Positions 30,859 to 38,819 of a stretch of DNA of 64,000 nucleotides are shown piece by piece. This DNA comes from Croceicoccus pelagius (GTDB taxonomy: Bacteria > Pseudomonadota > Alphaproteobacteria > Sphingomonadales > Sphingomonadaceae), in the NCBI RefSeq assembly GCF_001661915.1, contig NZ_LYWY01000039.1, positions 62,001 to 126,000 of the forward strand, read 5' to 3'. The first letter of the stretch is position 1, and each line of letters opens with the position of its first letter. The notes beneath the pieces are model-generated. The model worked only from the letters and a program-made list of their open reading frames with translations, searched no databases and was not told the origin of the DNA. The translations under genes were made by a program, and so were the position numbers.

Positions 30859-31054
30859 GCCTCGATGAATGCGCGAAGCGGTGGGTAAGGTCACCCCCCA
30901 AAGTGCCGGATCTGCTCAGTTTCTGCTCCGATGCGGACCGGACTTCTACGTATAACTCCGCATCGGTTCGAATAGTCACTTCCTGCGATGTGCGAAGTCT
31001 GACAGTCCATTTGGCAAGGGCCGCCTTGTGGGCGGAAGTGGGAGTTATCTGGCA
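30859..31054. promoter_or_regulatory. Divergent EPS promoter region with inverted repeat
   Basis: This is the front part of the 524-bp gap between the divergent EPS transcripts. CCGATGCGGA at 30928-30937 and TCCGCATCGG at 30957-30966 form a perfect 10-bp inverted repeat with a 19-nt spacer. This suits a regulator binding as a dimer, or a cruciform/attenuator. A smaller hairpin CCGCC/GGCGG lies at 31021-31035. No clear -35/-10 pair was identified. Confidence 0.45.
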
Positions 31055-31168
31055 ATGCGTAAGATCGTAATCCTCTCTGGGCTCGTGGGCGCAGGAATGG
31101 CCGTGCCGGCGCTTTCGTCCGGCAAGCCCGACGCCGGCAATGTACCGGCGAGGCCGGAGTGTAAGTAG
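31055..31168 (+). CDS. Small hypothetical protein with signal-peptide-like N-terminus
   Basis: A 37-codon frame starting at an ATG behind GGGAG. It encodes MRKIVILSGLVGAGMAV followed by a short polar tail ending PARPECK. The N-terminus looks like a secretion signal. Seven bases later another short frame (from GTG 31175 to the TGA at 31272) reads IDLAPMLPDRAQNGIGKAVDAI. The two may be halves of one frameshifted gene. No family recognised. Confidence 0.35.
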   Translation: MRKIVILSGLVGAGMAVPALSSGKPDAGNVPARPECK

Positions 31169-31382
31169 CCACGCGTGATCGATCTCGCGCCGATGCTGCC
31201 CGATCGCGCGCAGAACGGCATCGGCAAGGCCGTTGACGCGATCGACAAGGGCAGACCCGACAGCAACGGGTGATCCTTCGCCCCAGCCCATGGGCGGGAG
31301 CTTCCAAAACAGACACGGACAAGGCCCGGCGGATTGCCCGCCCGGGAACGACGGGGTTCGCGCAGTCGAAAAGGAGTTTGCG

Positions 31383-32168
31383 GTGTTACGTGCAGGGCAG
31401 GCATCGATGGAGCGAGTGGCGAGCGGCCCCGTCGCAAAGGTGTTGACGCTTCGCTCTGCTCGCGTGTCCTCGCTTCACGCCCCAAGCGCGCCGATGTTTT
31501 GCCTTGTTGCCCTTGCGGTTCTGTTCGGAGGCGGCGTTTCGCCCGCTCCTGCGGCCGAGATCGTCGTCATTGTGGTGGCAATCACCTTCGCGGCGCTGGG
31601 GGTGATCTTCTCTCCAGGTCGCGATCTCCGGATCGGGCCCGTCCACTGGGCAATCGCGATTTTACTGCCTGCGTTGGCAGTACTTCAGCTGCTGCCTTTA
31701 CCCCTCGCGTTTCGGCAGACCTTGCCCCCCGGAAGTCAACTTGCGGCTGTTCTCCAGGCTGGCGGTTCCGGCTGGCCAGATGCGATGCGCCTTGCCGTGA
31801 TGGCTTTCCCGTGGGGAACGGGCCTTGGCACCTTCGAACAACCCTTTCCGCTGGTGGAAAGCCTTACGGCAGTCGACGCCACCCACGCGAACCGTGCCCA
31901 TTCCGATTGGCTGGAATTCCTGGTCGAAGCGGGCGTCTTTGCCGTTGTTGCCACCGGCTGGATCGCCACTCGCATCGTCAAACATATGACAATATTGATT
32001 AAATCCCGTCTGGCTCGTGGAGATCTGTTCGTTTTTGCCGTGCTGGCGATTGTCGGTCTCCATGCGCTTGTCGATTATCCGTTTCGATCGCTTTCGCTCG
32101 CGGTGGTCTCGGCCACGGCGCTCGTGCTGATGCTCTCTGCGGAGAGGGGGGTCGCAAATGAGGAATAA
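31383..32168 (+). CDS. O-antigen ligase-like protein, internally deleted
   Basis: A 261-aa product from the GTG at 31383, which has AAGGAG 6 nt upstream; the frame is open further upstream without such a signal. The N-terminal third carries the first membrane helices and LPLPLAFRQTLPPGSQLAA. It then jumps to PWGTGLGTFEQPFPLVES, NRAHSDWLEFLVEAG and LHALVDYPFRSLSLA, the C-terminal motifs of Wzy_C/O-antigen ligase-like EPS proteins. About 150-200 residues holding the middle helices are absent, with the frame kept. The gene is probably non-functional, or a minimal variant. It overlaps wza by 11 nt. Confidence 0.75.
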   Translation: MLRAGQASMERVASGPVAKVLTLRSARVSSLHAPSAPMFCLVALAVLFGGGVSPAPAAEIVVIVVAITFAALGVIFSPGRDLRIGPVHWAIAILLPALAVLQLLPLPLAFRQTLPPGSQLAAVLQAGGSGWPDAMRLAVMAFPWGTGLGTFEQPFPLVESLTAVDATHANRAHSDWLEFLVEAGVFAVVATGWIATRIVKHMTILIKSRLARGDLFVFAVLAIVGLHALVDYPFRSLSLAVVSATALVLMLSAERGVANEE

Positions 32169-32871
32169 GGTCGTTCCGGCGCGGTTTCGTGCTGTCGTTC
32201 TTTTTGCCGTGGGCTGTGCGGGGCTTTCGGGCTGCCAGTCCTATCCTGATGAAAGCCTGGCCCGCGGGGCGGAAGCCTACCGTTCGCTTCAGGCGACGGC
32301 GCGGCCTGCGGATGCGGTCTATCGCATCGGGCCGTTCGACCGGCTTTCGATCGCGGTCTATGGCGAACCTTCACTCAGCTTTGCCGAGCTTCCCGTCGAT
32401 GCGGAAGGGCGCTTCGATTACCCGCTGATCGGCACGGTCGAGGCGGCGGGCCTGACCACCAGCGAACTGACCCGCCAGATCAAGGCGCGGCTGGACGAGG
32501 GTCTTTACAACGATGCCCGCGTCACGATTTTCGTGAAGGGATCGGCCAGCCAGTACGTCACCGTCGAAGGGGCAGTGAACGAGCCGGGCCGGTTCGAACT
32601 GCCGCAGGGCCGCGCGACGCTGCTGGAAATGATCGCGCAAGCGAAAAGCCCCAGCCGCACGGCAAAGCTGGACCAGGTAATGGTATTTCGCATGCAGGAC
32701 GGTCAGCGCATGGGCGCGGTATTCAATCTCGTCGACATCCGCACCGGCGCGGCGGAAGATCCGCCCTTGCGCGGCGGCGACATGGTCGTCGTGAATACTT
32801 CGGCCGTGAAAGGCGCCTTCCGCGATTTCCTGCTGACCGCCCCGTTCTTCAACACGTTCCGGGTGTTCTGA
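32158..32871 (+). CDS. Polysaccharide export lipoprotein (Wza-like)
   Basis: A 237-aa lipoprotein with lipobox LSGC (Cys26). The Poly_export domain (about residues 50-130) starts with YRIGPFDRLSIAVYGEPSLS. An SLBB domain follows (about 135-215) with TVEGAVNEPGRFELP. It lacks the long C-terminal extension of E. coli Wza, as is normal for sphingomonad EPS loci. It likely forms the periplasmic/outer-membrane exit channel working with the adjacent co-polymerase. The gene is 2 nt from the next start. Confidence 0.93.
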   Translation: MRNKVVPARFRAVVLFAVGCAGLSGCQSYPDESLARGAEAYRSLQATARPADAVYRIGPFDRLSIAVYGEPSLSFAELPVDAEGRFDYPLIGTVEAAGLTTSELTRQIKARLDEGLYNDARVTIFVKGSASQYVTVEGAVNEPGRFELPQGRATLLEMIAQAKSPSRTAKLDQVMVFRMQDGQRMGAVFNLVDIRTGAAEDPPLRGGDMVVVNTSAVKGAFRDFLLTAPFFNTFRVF

Positions 32872-32873
32872 CC

Positions 32874-35039
32874 ATGAACACGATGGCAAATTTCGCATCG
32901 AACGCGGTAGAAAGCGAAGCGCAGCACGGCGACCGTATTGACGGCGCGCGCGTGATCGACCTTCAGCGTCTATGGGGCGCGGTCTGGCACAACCGTATCC
33001 TCATCGCCGCGATCGTCGCCGGATGTGTGCTGGCGGGTCTTGCCGCCACACTGATGCTGACGCCGCTATATACCGCGACAGCCAGCCTTCAGATCGACCA
33101 GGAATCGCGCAAGATCATGGGCGAGGAAGATGGCTCAGGCGAAGCATACCGCGATGCCGACCGCTTCCTGCAGACTCATGTCGATGTCCTGACCAGCCGC
33201 CGCATGGCGGAGCGCGTGGCGCAGGAACTGGACATTTTCGACAATCCTCAGATCTTCTTCACGAAGATGCATGTCGCTGGGGCCGACGAGGATCAGGCCG
33301 TGACCGCGCGGGGCAGGCGCGACCTTGTCTTACAGACGATAGAGGACAACGTCGAAGTTACTCTGCCTGCCGGTTCGCGCGTCGTGCGGATCGCGTTCAC
33401 CAGCCCCGATGCCGACTTCGCGGCGCAGATGGCAAATGCCTATGCCGAAAGCTACGCGCGCTACAACGTGGACAGGCGTCTGGAGGCAACCATTTATGCG
33501 CGCGATTTCCTGGGCCGCCAGATGGCTGATGCGCGGGACCGGCTGGAAAGTGCCGAACGGGAGGCGAACGACTATGCCCGGTCTGTCGGACTGGTGCGTA
33601 ACGTTGGCGGCGGGGACGAGGCTTCGCTGACCGACTTCGATTTAACCAGCTACAACACCGCGCTGGCCGATGCGCGGAACGAGAGGATCGCAGCGCAAAG
33701 CAAATGGCAACTTGTGGCCGCTGCGGACGCGGGCGCCATTGCCGAGGCGATCGAGAACCGTGCAATGCAGGACCTCGTCGCCAGCCGCGCGCAAGTCCAG
33801 GCGACGCTCGAGGCCGAACTTGCCGACAAGCAGGCGGGGCACCCGGCCGTTGCTCCCTTGCGCCAGCGCGTGCGCGAATACGATGCGCAGATTGCGAAGC
33901 TGGCCGAAGATATCCGTTCGTCGATCCGCGATTCCTATCGCATGGCCGCAGCGCGGGAGCGGGAGCTGCAGGGCCGGGTCAATATGCTGAAAGGCGCAAC
34001 CCAGCGCGAGCGTGACGACGCGGTCCAGTTCAACACCCTGATGCGCGAGGTCGATACCAGCCGCCAGCTTTATGACGGACTTCTGGCCCGCTTCCGCCAG
34101 ACAAGCGCGGAAGCGAATATCACGTCAAACAACGTGCAGCAGATCGACCGCGCGTTGCCGCCGGTAAAGCCTTCGTCGCCGCGAGTTTTGCTCAATCTTG
34201 CGCTGGCGGCGGTTACCGGCTTCCTGATCGCGGGCGTCGTCGTGTTCCTTCGCGAACAGGGACGGCATGCGATCCGCACGCCCGGAGAGATCGAGGACCG
34301 GCTCGGCCTGCGCCTGCTGGGGATCACACCCAAAGTTGCTCGCGGGGGGATGATCGAGGGTCTCGAACAGCCCGGAGAGCCGCTGCACGAGGCGTTGGTC
34401 TCGCTTCGCACTGCGCTGCAGTTCGCGCTGCCTTCGGGTGGGTCACAGCGTCTGCTTGTGACTTCGGCCGAACCGGGGGAGGGCAAGTCGTCGACCGCAT
34501 ACGGGATCGCGCGGGCCTTTGCCGAGGGCGGACGGCGCACGATCCTGGTCGACTGCGACCTGCGGCGTCCGGCCCTGCACGACATGCTGGGCCTTGCGGC
34601 AGAACCCGGCCTTTCCGGTGTACTGGCATCGGGCGCGTTGTCCTCTGCCATCACCGCGGGACCGGTGACAAACCTCAGCGTTCTGCCAAGCGGCGCGGTA
34701 CCCGCCGTACCGACCGACCTGCTCGGATCTGCCGCTTTTGCCCAGCTGATGCGAAAGTTCGGACAGGACTTCGATGTCGTTGTTCTCGACGGTCCGCCGG
34801 TGCTCGGCCTTGCCGATGTGCCGGTGCTGGCCAGCGGCAAGGACGTGGCGACGCTCTTTGTGGTGGAGGCCGGCCGCACCGACATCGACGCTGCGCGCAA
34901 TGCGTTGTCCCGACTGTCCGCAAGCAAGGCGCAGATCGTGGGCGGCGTCATGGCGAAGTTCGACTTCGCGCAGGCGCGTCGTCTGGGTCTGGGCCGACAA
35001 TACGGGGCCGGGCAGACCTACTACCGCTATGGCGGCTAA
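32874..35039 (+). CDS. Polysaccharide co-polymerase with tyrosine kinase domain (Wzc/BY-kinase)
   Basis: A 721-aa protein. The Wzz chain-length domain is bounded by transmembrane helices near residues 43-65 and 437-460, with a coiled-coil periplasmic region between. The cytoplasmic BY-kinase has Walker A GEGKSS (about 530-545), Walker A' LVDCDLRRP and Walker B VVVLDGPPVL (about 633). The C-terminus ends in a Tyr cluster (YGAGQTYYRYGG), the usual autophosphorylation site. It controls chain length and export with the Wza-like protein. The next, broken gene begins inside its last codons. Confidence 0.94.
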   Translation: MNTMANFASNAVESEAQHGDRIDGARVIDLQRLWGAVWHNRILIAAIVAGCVLAGLAATLMLTPLYTATASLQIDQESRKIMGEEDGSGEAYRDADRFLQTHVDVLTSRRMAERVAQELDIFDNPQIFFTKMHVAGADEDQAVTARGRRDLVLQTIEDNVEVTLPAGSRVVRIAFTSPDADFAAQMANAYAESYARYNVDRRLEATIYARDFLGRQMADARDRLESAEREANDYARSVGLVRNVGGGDEASLTDFDLTSYNTALADARNERIAAQSKWQLVAAADAGAIAEAIENRAMQDLVASRAQVQATLEAELADKQAGHPAVAPLRQRVREYDAQIAKLAEDIRSSIRDSYRMAAARERELQGRVNMLKGATQRERDDAVQFNTLMREVDTSRQLYDGLLARFRQTSAEANITSNNVQQIDRALPPVKPSSPRVLLNLALAAVTGFLIAGVVVFLREQGRHAIRTPGEIEDRLGLRLLGITPKVARGGMIEGLEQPGEPLHEALVSLRTALQFALPSGGSQRLLVTSAEPGEGKSSTAYGIARAFAEGGRRTILVDCDLRRPALHDMLGLAAEPGLSGVLASGALSSAITAGPVTNLSVLPSGAVPAVPTDLLGSAAFAQLMRKFGQDFDVVVLDGPPVLGLADVPVLASGKDVATLFVVEAGRTDIDAARNALSRLSASKAQIVGGVMAKFDFAQARRLGLGRQYGAGQTYYRYGG

Positions 35040-35503
35040 GCACGGGTGGCGGATTGGCGCTCGCCTGTTCGCGTTCGCGGGGCTGACGAATCTCGCCGCG
35101 CTTACCTGAGTGGAAGGGGCGGATTGGCCTGCCGATTGCGGATGCCGGATGGCTTGGCGCGAATGGACTGCGAGGAGAGACGCAGTCGGCTCTCAGGGAC
35201 GGGCGCGATGCCCGAAGGCTTGCAACCTCGCTGATCGCTGCCGCTTCGCTCAGACGGGGTAACCTGACGCTCGCTATCCTCGCCGAACCGAGTGCGGACA
35301 CGATCGGCGCGTCAAGACAGCGGGGCTGGCGCGAACCTTATTTGCAGGCATGGTCGCTGCAACTGGCGCTGGCCGAGGGCAGGGCCGAAGGTGCAGCGGA
35401 CCGGATGGAGGCGCTGCTGCCAGAGGCTGCGATCACGATCGGTGCACAGTGCGCTTCAGGATCGGACTGGATCGCGACCAGCCCGATCGGTTGGGCGGGC
35501 TAG
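35029..35503 (+). pseudogene. Frameshifted remnant of an EPS-locus gene after wzc
   Basis: An ATG at 35029 inside the wzc end opens MAAKHGWRIGARLFAFAG and stops at the TGA at 35107-35109. From about 35148 a different frame is open without a start. It reads GWLGANGL, ARRLATSLIAAASLRRGNLTLAILAEP, GWREPYLQAWSLQLALAEGRAEGAADRMEALL and stops at 35501-35503. The second part is Ala/Leu-rich and helical, like TPR-type proteins that often follow wzc in sphingomonads. A frame change plus a probable deletion lie between the two parts, so the gene is broken. Confidence 0.65.
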
Positions 35504-35573
35504 TTGCGCTGGCGCGAGCTTGAAGTCGCCGGGGGCTGTAGCTGCCTTCAATTGAGAATAGTTGCCGCAAGGC

Positions 35574-36899
35574 TCAGGCGGCCGTTTGGAAGTCTTCGAA
35601 ACGTCCCTGCGCCCGCTTTCCCGACACGCTTCTTCCAAGTTGCAGCAAGTGCATCCCGCTTGTCGCATAGCCGATTGTGAACAGCGTGAAGCTGGGAGAG
35701 AACCCTTCGAGGAAGAAGGTGTAGAGATTGATCGTCGCGATCAGCAGAAGCTTTGTGCGATCGTCCCCTTTTGCGGCGGTCAGGACCAGTACGGCAAGCA
35801 CCGGGACGAAAAACAGGCCGAACATCGCGAAGCTGAGGATGTAGAAGTTGTCTACCGGCTGCAGCAGGCTGGCCCACTCCGAATAGCGCGCCGGAAAGTT
35901 CAGACAGCCGAGCCCGCACCCGGTCGCCAGCGAGACCGGCGAACGCTGAGCCAGAAGTGCGAAGGGATATTGCCAGCTGGCCTCGATGCGTTGTTCGAAG
36001 CTGGTGAGGGATGTCGACATTTCCGCGAACGACAGTGCAGAGGCCGATGCGACCAGCACGAGAGGCAGGAACACCAGCGCGAACGAGCAGGTCGCCAGAA
36101 AACGGTGCGCGCTTTTCGATCGCAGTCCTGCCAGCAGCCAGGCTTCTGCCGCGATCCAGCCCGTTGCCAGAACGGCGACGCCGAGTGCAGTCCTGCTGGT
36201 CGCCACATAGCACGCGGCTGCAACGCAAATGCCCAGAATGACCGACAGGGCGGGGGCCACTTTTCGGTGAATCATCAGCCACGCAAAGAGCGCGACGGCA
36301 GCCGCCGCCGTCGACTCTCCCGCAAATCCGCCGACGCGGGTAACGCTGTCGATCGACCAGACCTTGTCGACCGTCTTGCTGACGCCGAATTGATCGACGG
36401 AAAGCCCACTCCACGGAAAATCCATCAGCGCGTCGAGCGCGATGCCGAAGATGGACGCAAGGCAAATGACGAAGAGAACGCGCCGCACGCGCAGCATGGC
36501 CGGAAGGTCCACGCCGGCAAGGCACCAACCGGCATAGAGCGGCACGATCATCTTGACCGCAGCGCCAAGGAAGGCGGGATCGCTATCGACGGTGAGCGCG
36601 GCAACGACCACCGATATAGGCAGAAGCGCGAGCGTGTAGAGCGCGAACGGCGACGTGCGTTTCACCGCGAAAGTCCAGCCGAACGCGCCCAGTGCCGCGA
36701 AGCCGAGAAGATCGAATGCGAACCACGCGAAAGGTATGTCCGCAAGGTCGAAAAGCCACCGCCAGATGGCGGCAAAGGCGTCCCGTGTCAGGTAACCGAC
36801 GCCCGCGACAAGTCCGAAAAGCGGAGCGCCGCGCAGACGCATCCGCGTGCCTTGCCAAGTGCCGCCAAGGGCGGACAATTCCCCCGAATAGATCCCCAT
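35574..36899 (-). CDS. O-antigen polymerase/ligase-like membrane protein (Wzy-like)
   Basis: A 441-aa protein from the ATG at 36899; a TTG two codons upstream is possible. About ten hydrophobic helices and a large loop (LTSFEQRIEASWQYPFALLAQRSP) near residues 300-350 are characteristic of EPS repeat-unit polymerases, although sequence motifs in this group are weak. It could replace the function lost by the truncated ligase-like gene at 31383. It is read toward the broken remnant gene and away from the spike-like pair. Confidence 0.78.
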   Translation of the reverse strand: MGIYSGELSALGGTWQGTRMRLRGAPLFGLVAGVGYLTRDAFAAIWRWLFDLADIPFAWFAFDLLGFAALGAFGWTFAVKRTSPFALYTLALLPISVVVAALTVDSDPAFLGAAVKMIVPLYAGWCLAGVDLPAMLRVRRVLFVICLASIFGIALDALMDFPWSGLSVDQFGVSKTVDKVWSIDSVTRVGGFAGESTAAAAVALFAWLMIHRKVAPALSVILGICVAAACYVATSRTALGVAVLATGWIAAEAWLLAGLRSKSAHRFLATCSFALVFLPLVLVASASALSFAEMSTSLTSFEQRIEASWQYPFALLAQRSPVSLATGCGLGCLNFPARYSEWASLLQPVDNFYILSFAMFGLFFVPVLAVLVLTAAKGDDRTKLLLIATINLYTFFLEGFSPSFTLFTIGYATSGMHLLQLGRSVSGKRAQGRFEDFQTAA

Positions 36900-36963
36900 G
36901 CACAATGGGTTAGCATCGCCATGTAATCGGGGCCCAGATCACGAATGATCCGGCCCCGATCTA

Positions 36964-38406
36964 TCACCACTCCTCGACAGTGCCGTTGCCTTGCGGATTG
37001 CTCCGCATCGGTGGCATCGCGCGCAAGCGAACGGCGGCCTGCGTGTCGGCAAAGACCGCAGCCGTGGCCGGCGGCATCGATACGACCGCGCGATCGGCCC
37101 AGATCTGGGCATTGTCGCCCGCCATGATCGCGGCAGGCGGCGTCATTCCGCCCGATACGCGGTCGCCCCGGTCGTCGGCGATGTTCGTGCCCGAAAGCCA
37201 GCAACGCGAGTTCCCGATCGTTCGCACGCTGCCACCGTTCGTGCGCCCGAATTCGCCCGCGAAGTCGGCAATTACCGCATCGTCATGGGCGGTCAGGCTG
37301 TTGCAGCTCTGTGCCGAGCCGCGTCCGCACAGGATAGCGCGCGAGTTGACCGTGACCATGTGGCACTGCGCGCCGAAGTTGCCATCGTTGCCGGCGGAAA
37401 AGCCGTCTTTCACGTTGTTGCTGGCATCACAGTCGCTGAACAGCGCAAGACCGTGGAGGTTCGCGATCAGCGTTCCATTGCTTTGGTACGTGGTGCCGCC
37501 GCAGTATGCGAAAGTCGAGCGTTCGACGACGACCGCCTTCATCGCGGCAGGTTTGGTACCCGGCTGGTAATGCAACCCCGCGCCGCCGCTGCCGCCCATG
37601 GTGTCGAAGCCCGAAATCGAATCCTCGGCCCCGACATAGATGCTGACCGGCGCATCGAAACGCCATGTCCCGCCCGCGGCGCGCAGGACGCGGGTATTGG
37701 CGTCCGTCACCGCCTTGCCGTCGGCGCGGTGGATGTAGATCTTGCCTGCTTCCAGTGTCCAGCTACCCCCAATGCGGTTGCAGGTCGCGGCATCGGACAC
37801 GTGCAGCAGGTCGGGGTGAAATCCGTCCGCATCCAGCCGCGCTCTGTCGATCACGCGATCGACGTTGCCGAGGCTGTAGCTATAGCAGTTGGTATAGGTC
37901 CCGTCCTTTGCGGGCGATCCGAAATCGTCCCACGTGCCTACAACGACCCTGCCTCCGGTCGCGACGAACGCGATGTCGACCGTGGGTCGCAAGTTGAGAA
38001 ACTGCGAAGGGTTGTATGGCTTGCCGTAGTCGCCTGCCTTCACGACTATCTTGGCGGGTTGCCCGCTGGCGTTCGCGGCGGACACGGCTTTCCAGATCGA
38101 GCGGAAGGGCGCTGCGTCGGTTCCGGCATTGGCATCGTTGCCGTTGGGCGAGACGTGATAGGTGTTCGCAGGCACCGAACGCGCGGTCGAGAACAAGTCG
38201 AAGATCTCGGCAGGTGCCCGGTCGAGCGTCGCGGTGACGCCCGCGCCGTGATGGGTCAGCGAGACCTGCGGCTGCCACGCGGCGACCTGCCAATGGTCCC
38301 GCCAACCCTGCGGCGCGGAAACCGGCACGCTGGCAAGGCCCATCGGCACGCCCAGCGCGGCAAGGGCGGAGCGACTGACCCCGCCGATCGATCCACTATG
38401 GTGCAT
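36964..38406 (-). CDS. Right-handed parallel beta-helix protein, possible spike fibre or polysaccharide-binding protein
   Basis: A 480-aa protein with no signal peptide. After a variable N-terminus, YHVSPNGNDANAGTDAAPFRSI is the usual opening of pectate-lyase-like beta-helix (DUF1565-type) domains, and regular short strands rich in Gly/Asn/Asp follow to about residue 440. It starts 3 nt after the spike-base-like gene, so the two are co-transcribed. In Rhodobacter the base protein's partner is a head-spike fibre that binds capsule. By analogy this could bind or cut the EPS made by the surrounding genes. An intracellular EPS lyase is the alternative. Confidence 0.6.
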   Translation of the reverse strand: MHHSGSIGGVSRSALAALGVPMGLASVPVSAPQGWRDHWQVAAWQPQVSLTHHGAGVTATLDRAPAEIFDLFSTARSVPANTYHVSPNGNDANAGTDAAPFRSIWKAVSAANASGQPAKIVVKAGDYGKPYNPSQFLNLRPTVDIAFVATGGRVVVGTWDDFGSPAKDGTYTNCYSYSLGNVDRVIDRARLDADGFHPDLLHVSDAATCNRIGGSWTLEAGKIYIHRADGKAVTDANTRVLRAAGGTWRFDAPVSIYVGAEDSISGFDTMGGSGGAGLHYQPGTKPAAMKAVVVERSTFAYCGGTTYQSNGTLIANLHGLALFSDCDASNNVKDGFSAGNDGNFGAQCHMVTVNSRAILCGRGSAQSCNSLTAHDDAVIADFAGEFGRTNGGSVRTIGNSRCWLSGTNIADDRGDRVSGGMTPPAAIMAGDNAQIWADRAVVSMPPATAAVFADTQAAVRLRAMPPMRSNPQGNGTVEEW

Positions 38407-38409
38407 TGC

Positions 38410-38679
38410 TCAGGCCTCCGCGATCAGATTGGCCGCGGTGGTGCCGGTGGCGCGCACGTGGCTGGCGCGCACGGCGATGTAGCTCGCGTGGGGCAGGTTG
38501 CGGTAGGTCACGTCCTCGGTCCCGTCGATGCCGCGCAGCGTCACGTCTCCGCCGATTCCGACGTAAATCCCCTTGGGAATGCTGGGCAATTCGGCATTGT
38601 CGTTGGGGACGATGGTGAAGGGAGAGCGCGAGGGGGAAAAAGCGCTGTCCTGGAAGGATTCGAATCGATCCATGTTCAT
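38410..38679 (-). CDS. Spike base protein (RcGTA Rcc01079-like)
   Basis: An 89-aa protein; the start is the ATG at 38679 behind ACGGAGC. The pattern of an early FTIVPNDNAELP, then KGIYVGIGGDVTLRG, EDVTYRNLPHASYIAVRASHVRATGTTAANLIA matches the small beta-rich spike-base family named for the head-spike base of the Rhodobacter capsulatus gene transfer agent. I recognise this from the family pattern, without a search. No other phage or GTA gene is nearby. It sits with a beta-helix partner inside an EPS locus. Confidence 0.68.
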   Translation of the reverse strand: MNMDRFESFQDSAFSPSRSPFTIVPNDNAELPSIPKGIYVGIGGDVTLRGIDGTEDVTYRNLPHASYIAVRASHVRATGTTAANLIAEA

Positions 38680-38819
38680 GCTCCGTTCTGTTGGAGCCTT
38701 TCCAATATGCACGAGTGGCCTTGTAGGAAAATGGAAAGCTGCCTGACCCCTGCTGGACAGACGAAAATCCTGGATACGCAAGGGTTTGTGGGCGCTTTCC
38801 GGACGCAAAAGGGGCGCGC

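Noticed and set aside
35562-36926. 454-codon plus-strand frame opposite the Wzy-like gene
   Set aside because: It is rich in Arg/Gln/Glu/His with no hydrophobic pattern, whereas the minus strand encodes clear membrane helices.
36964-38679. Complete prophage or GTA structural cluster
   Set aside because: No terminase, portal, capsid or tail genes occur in the surrounding sequence; only the spike-like pair is present.
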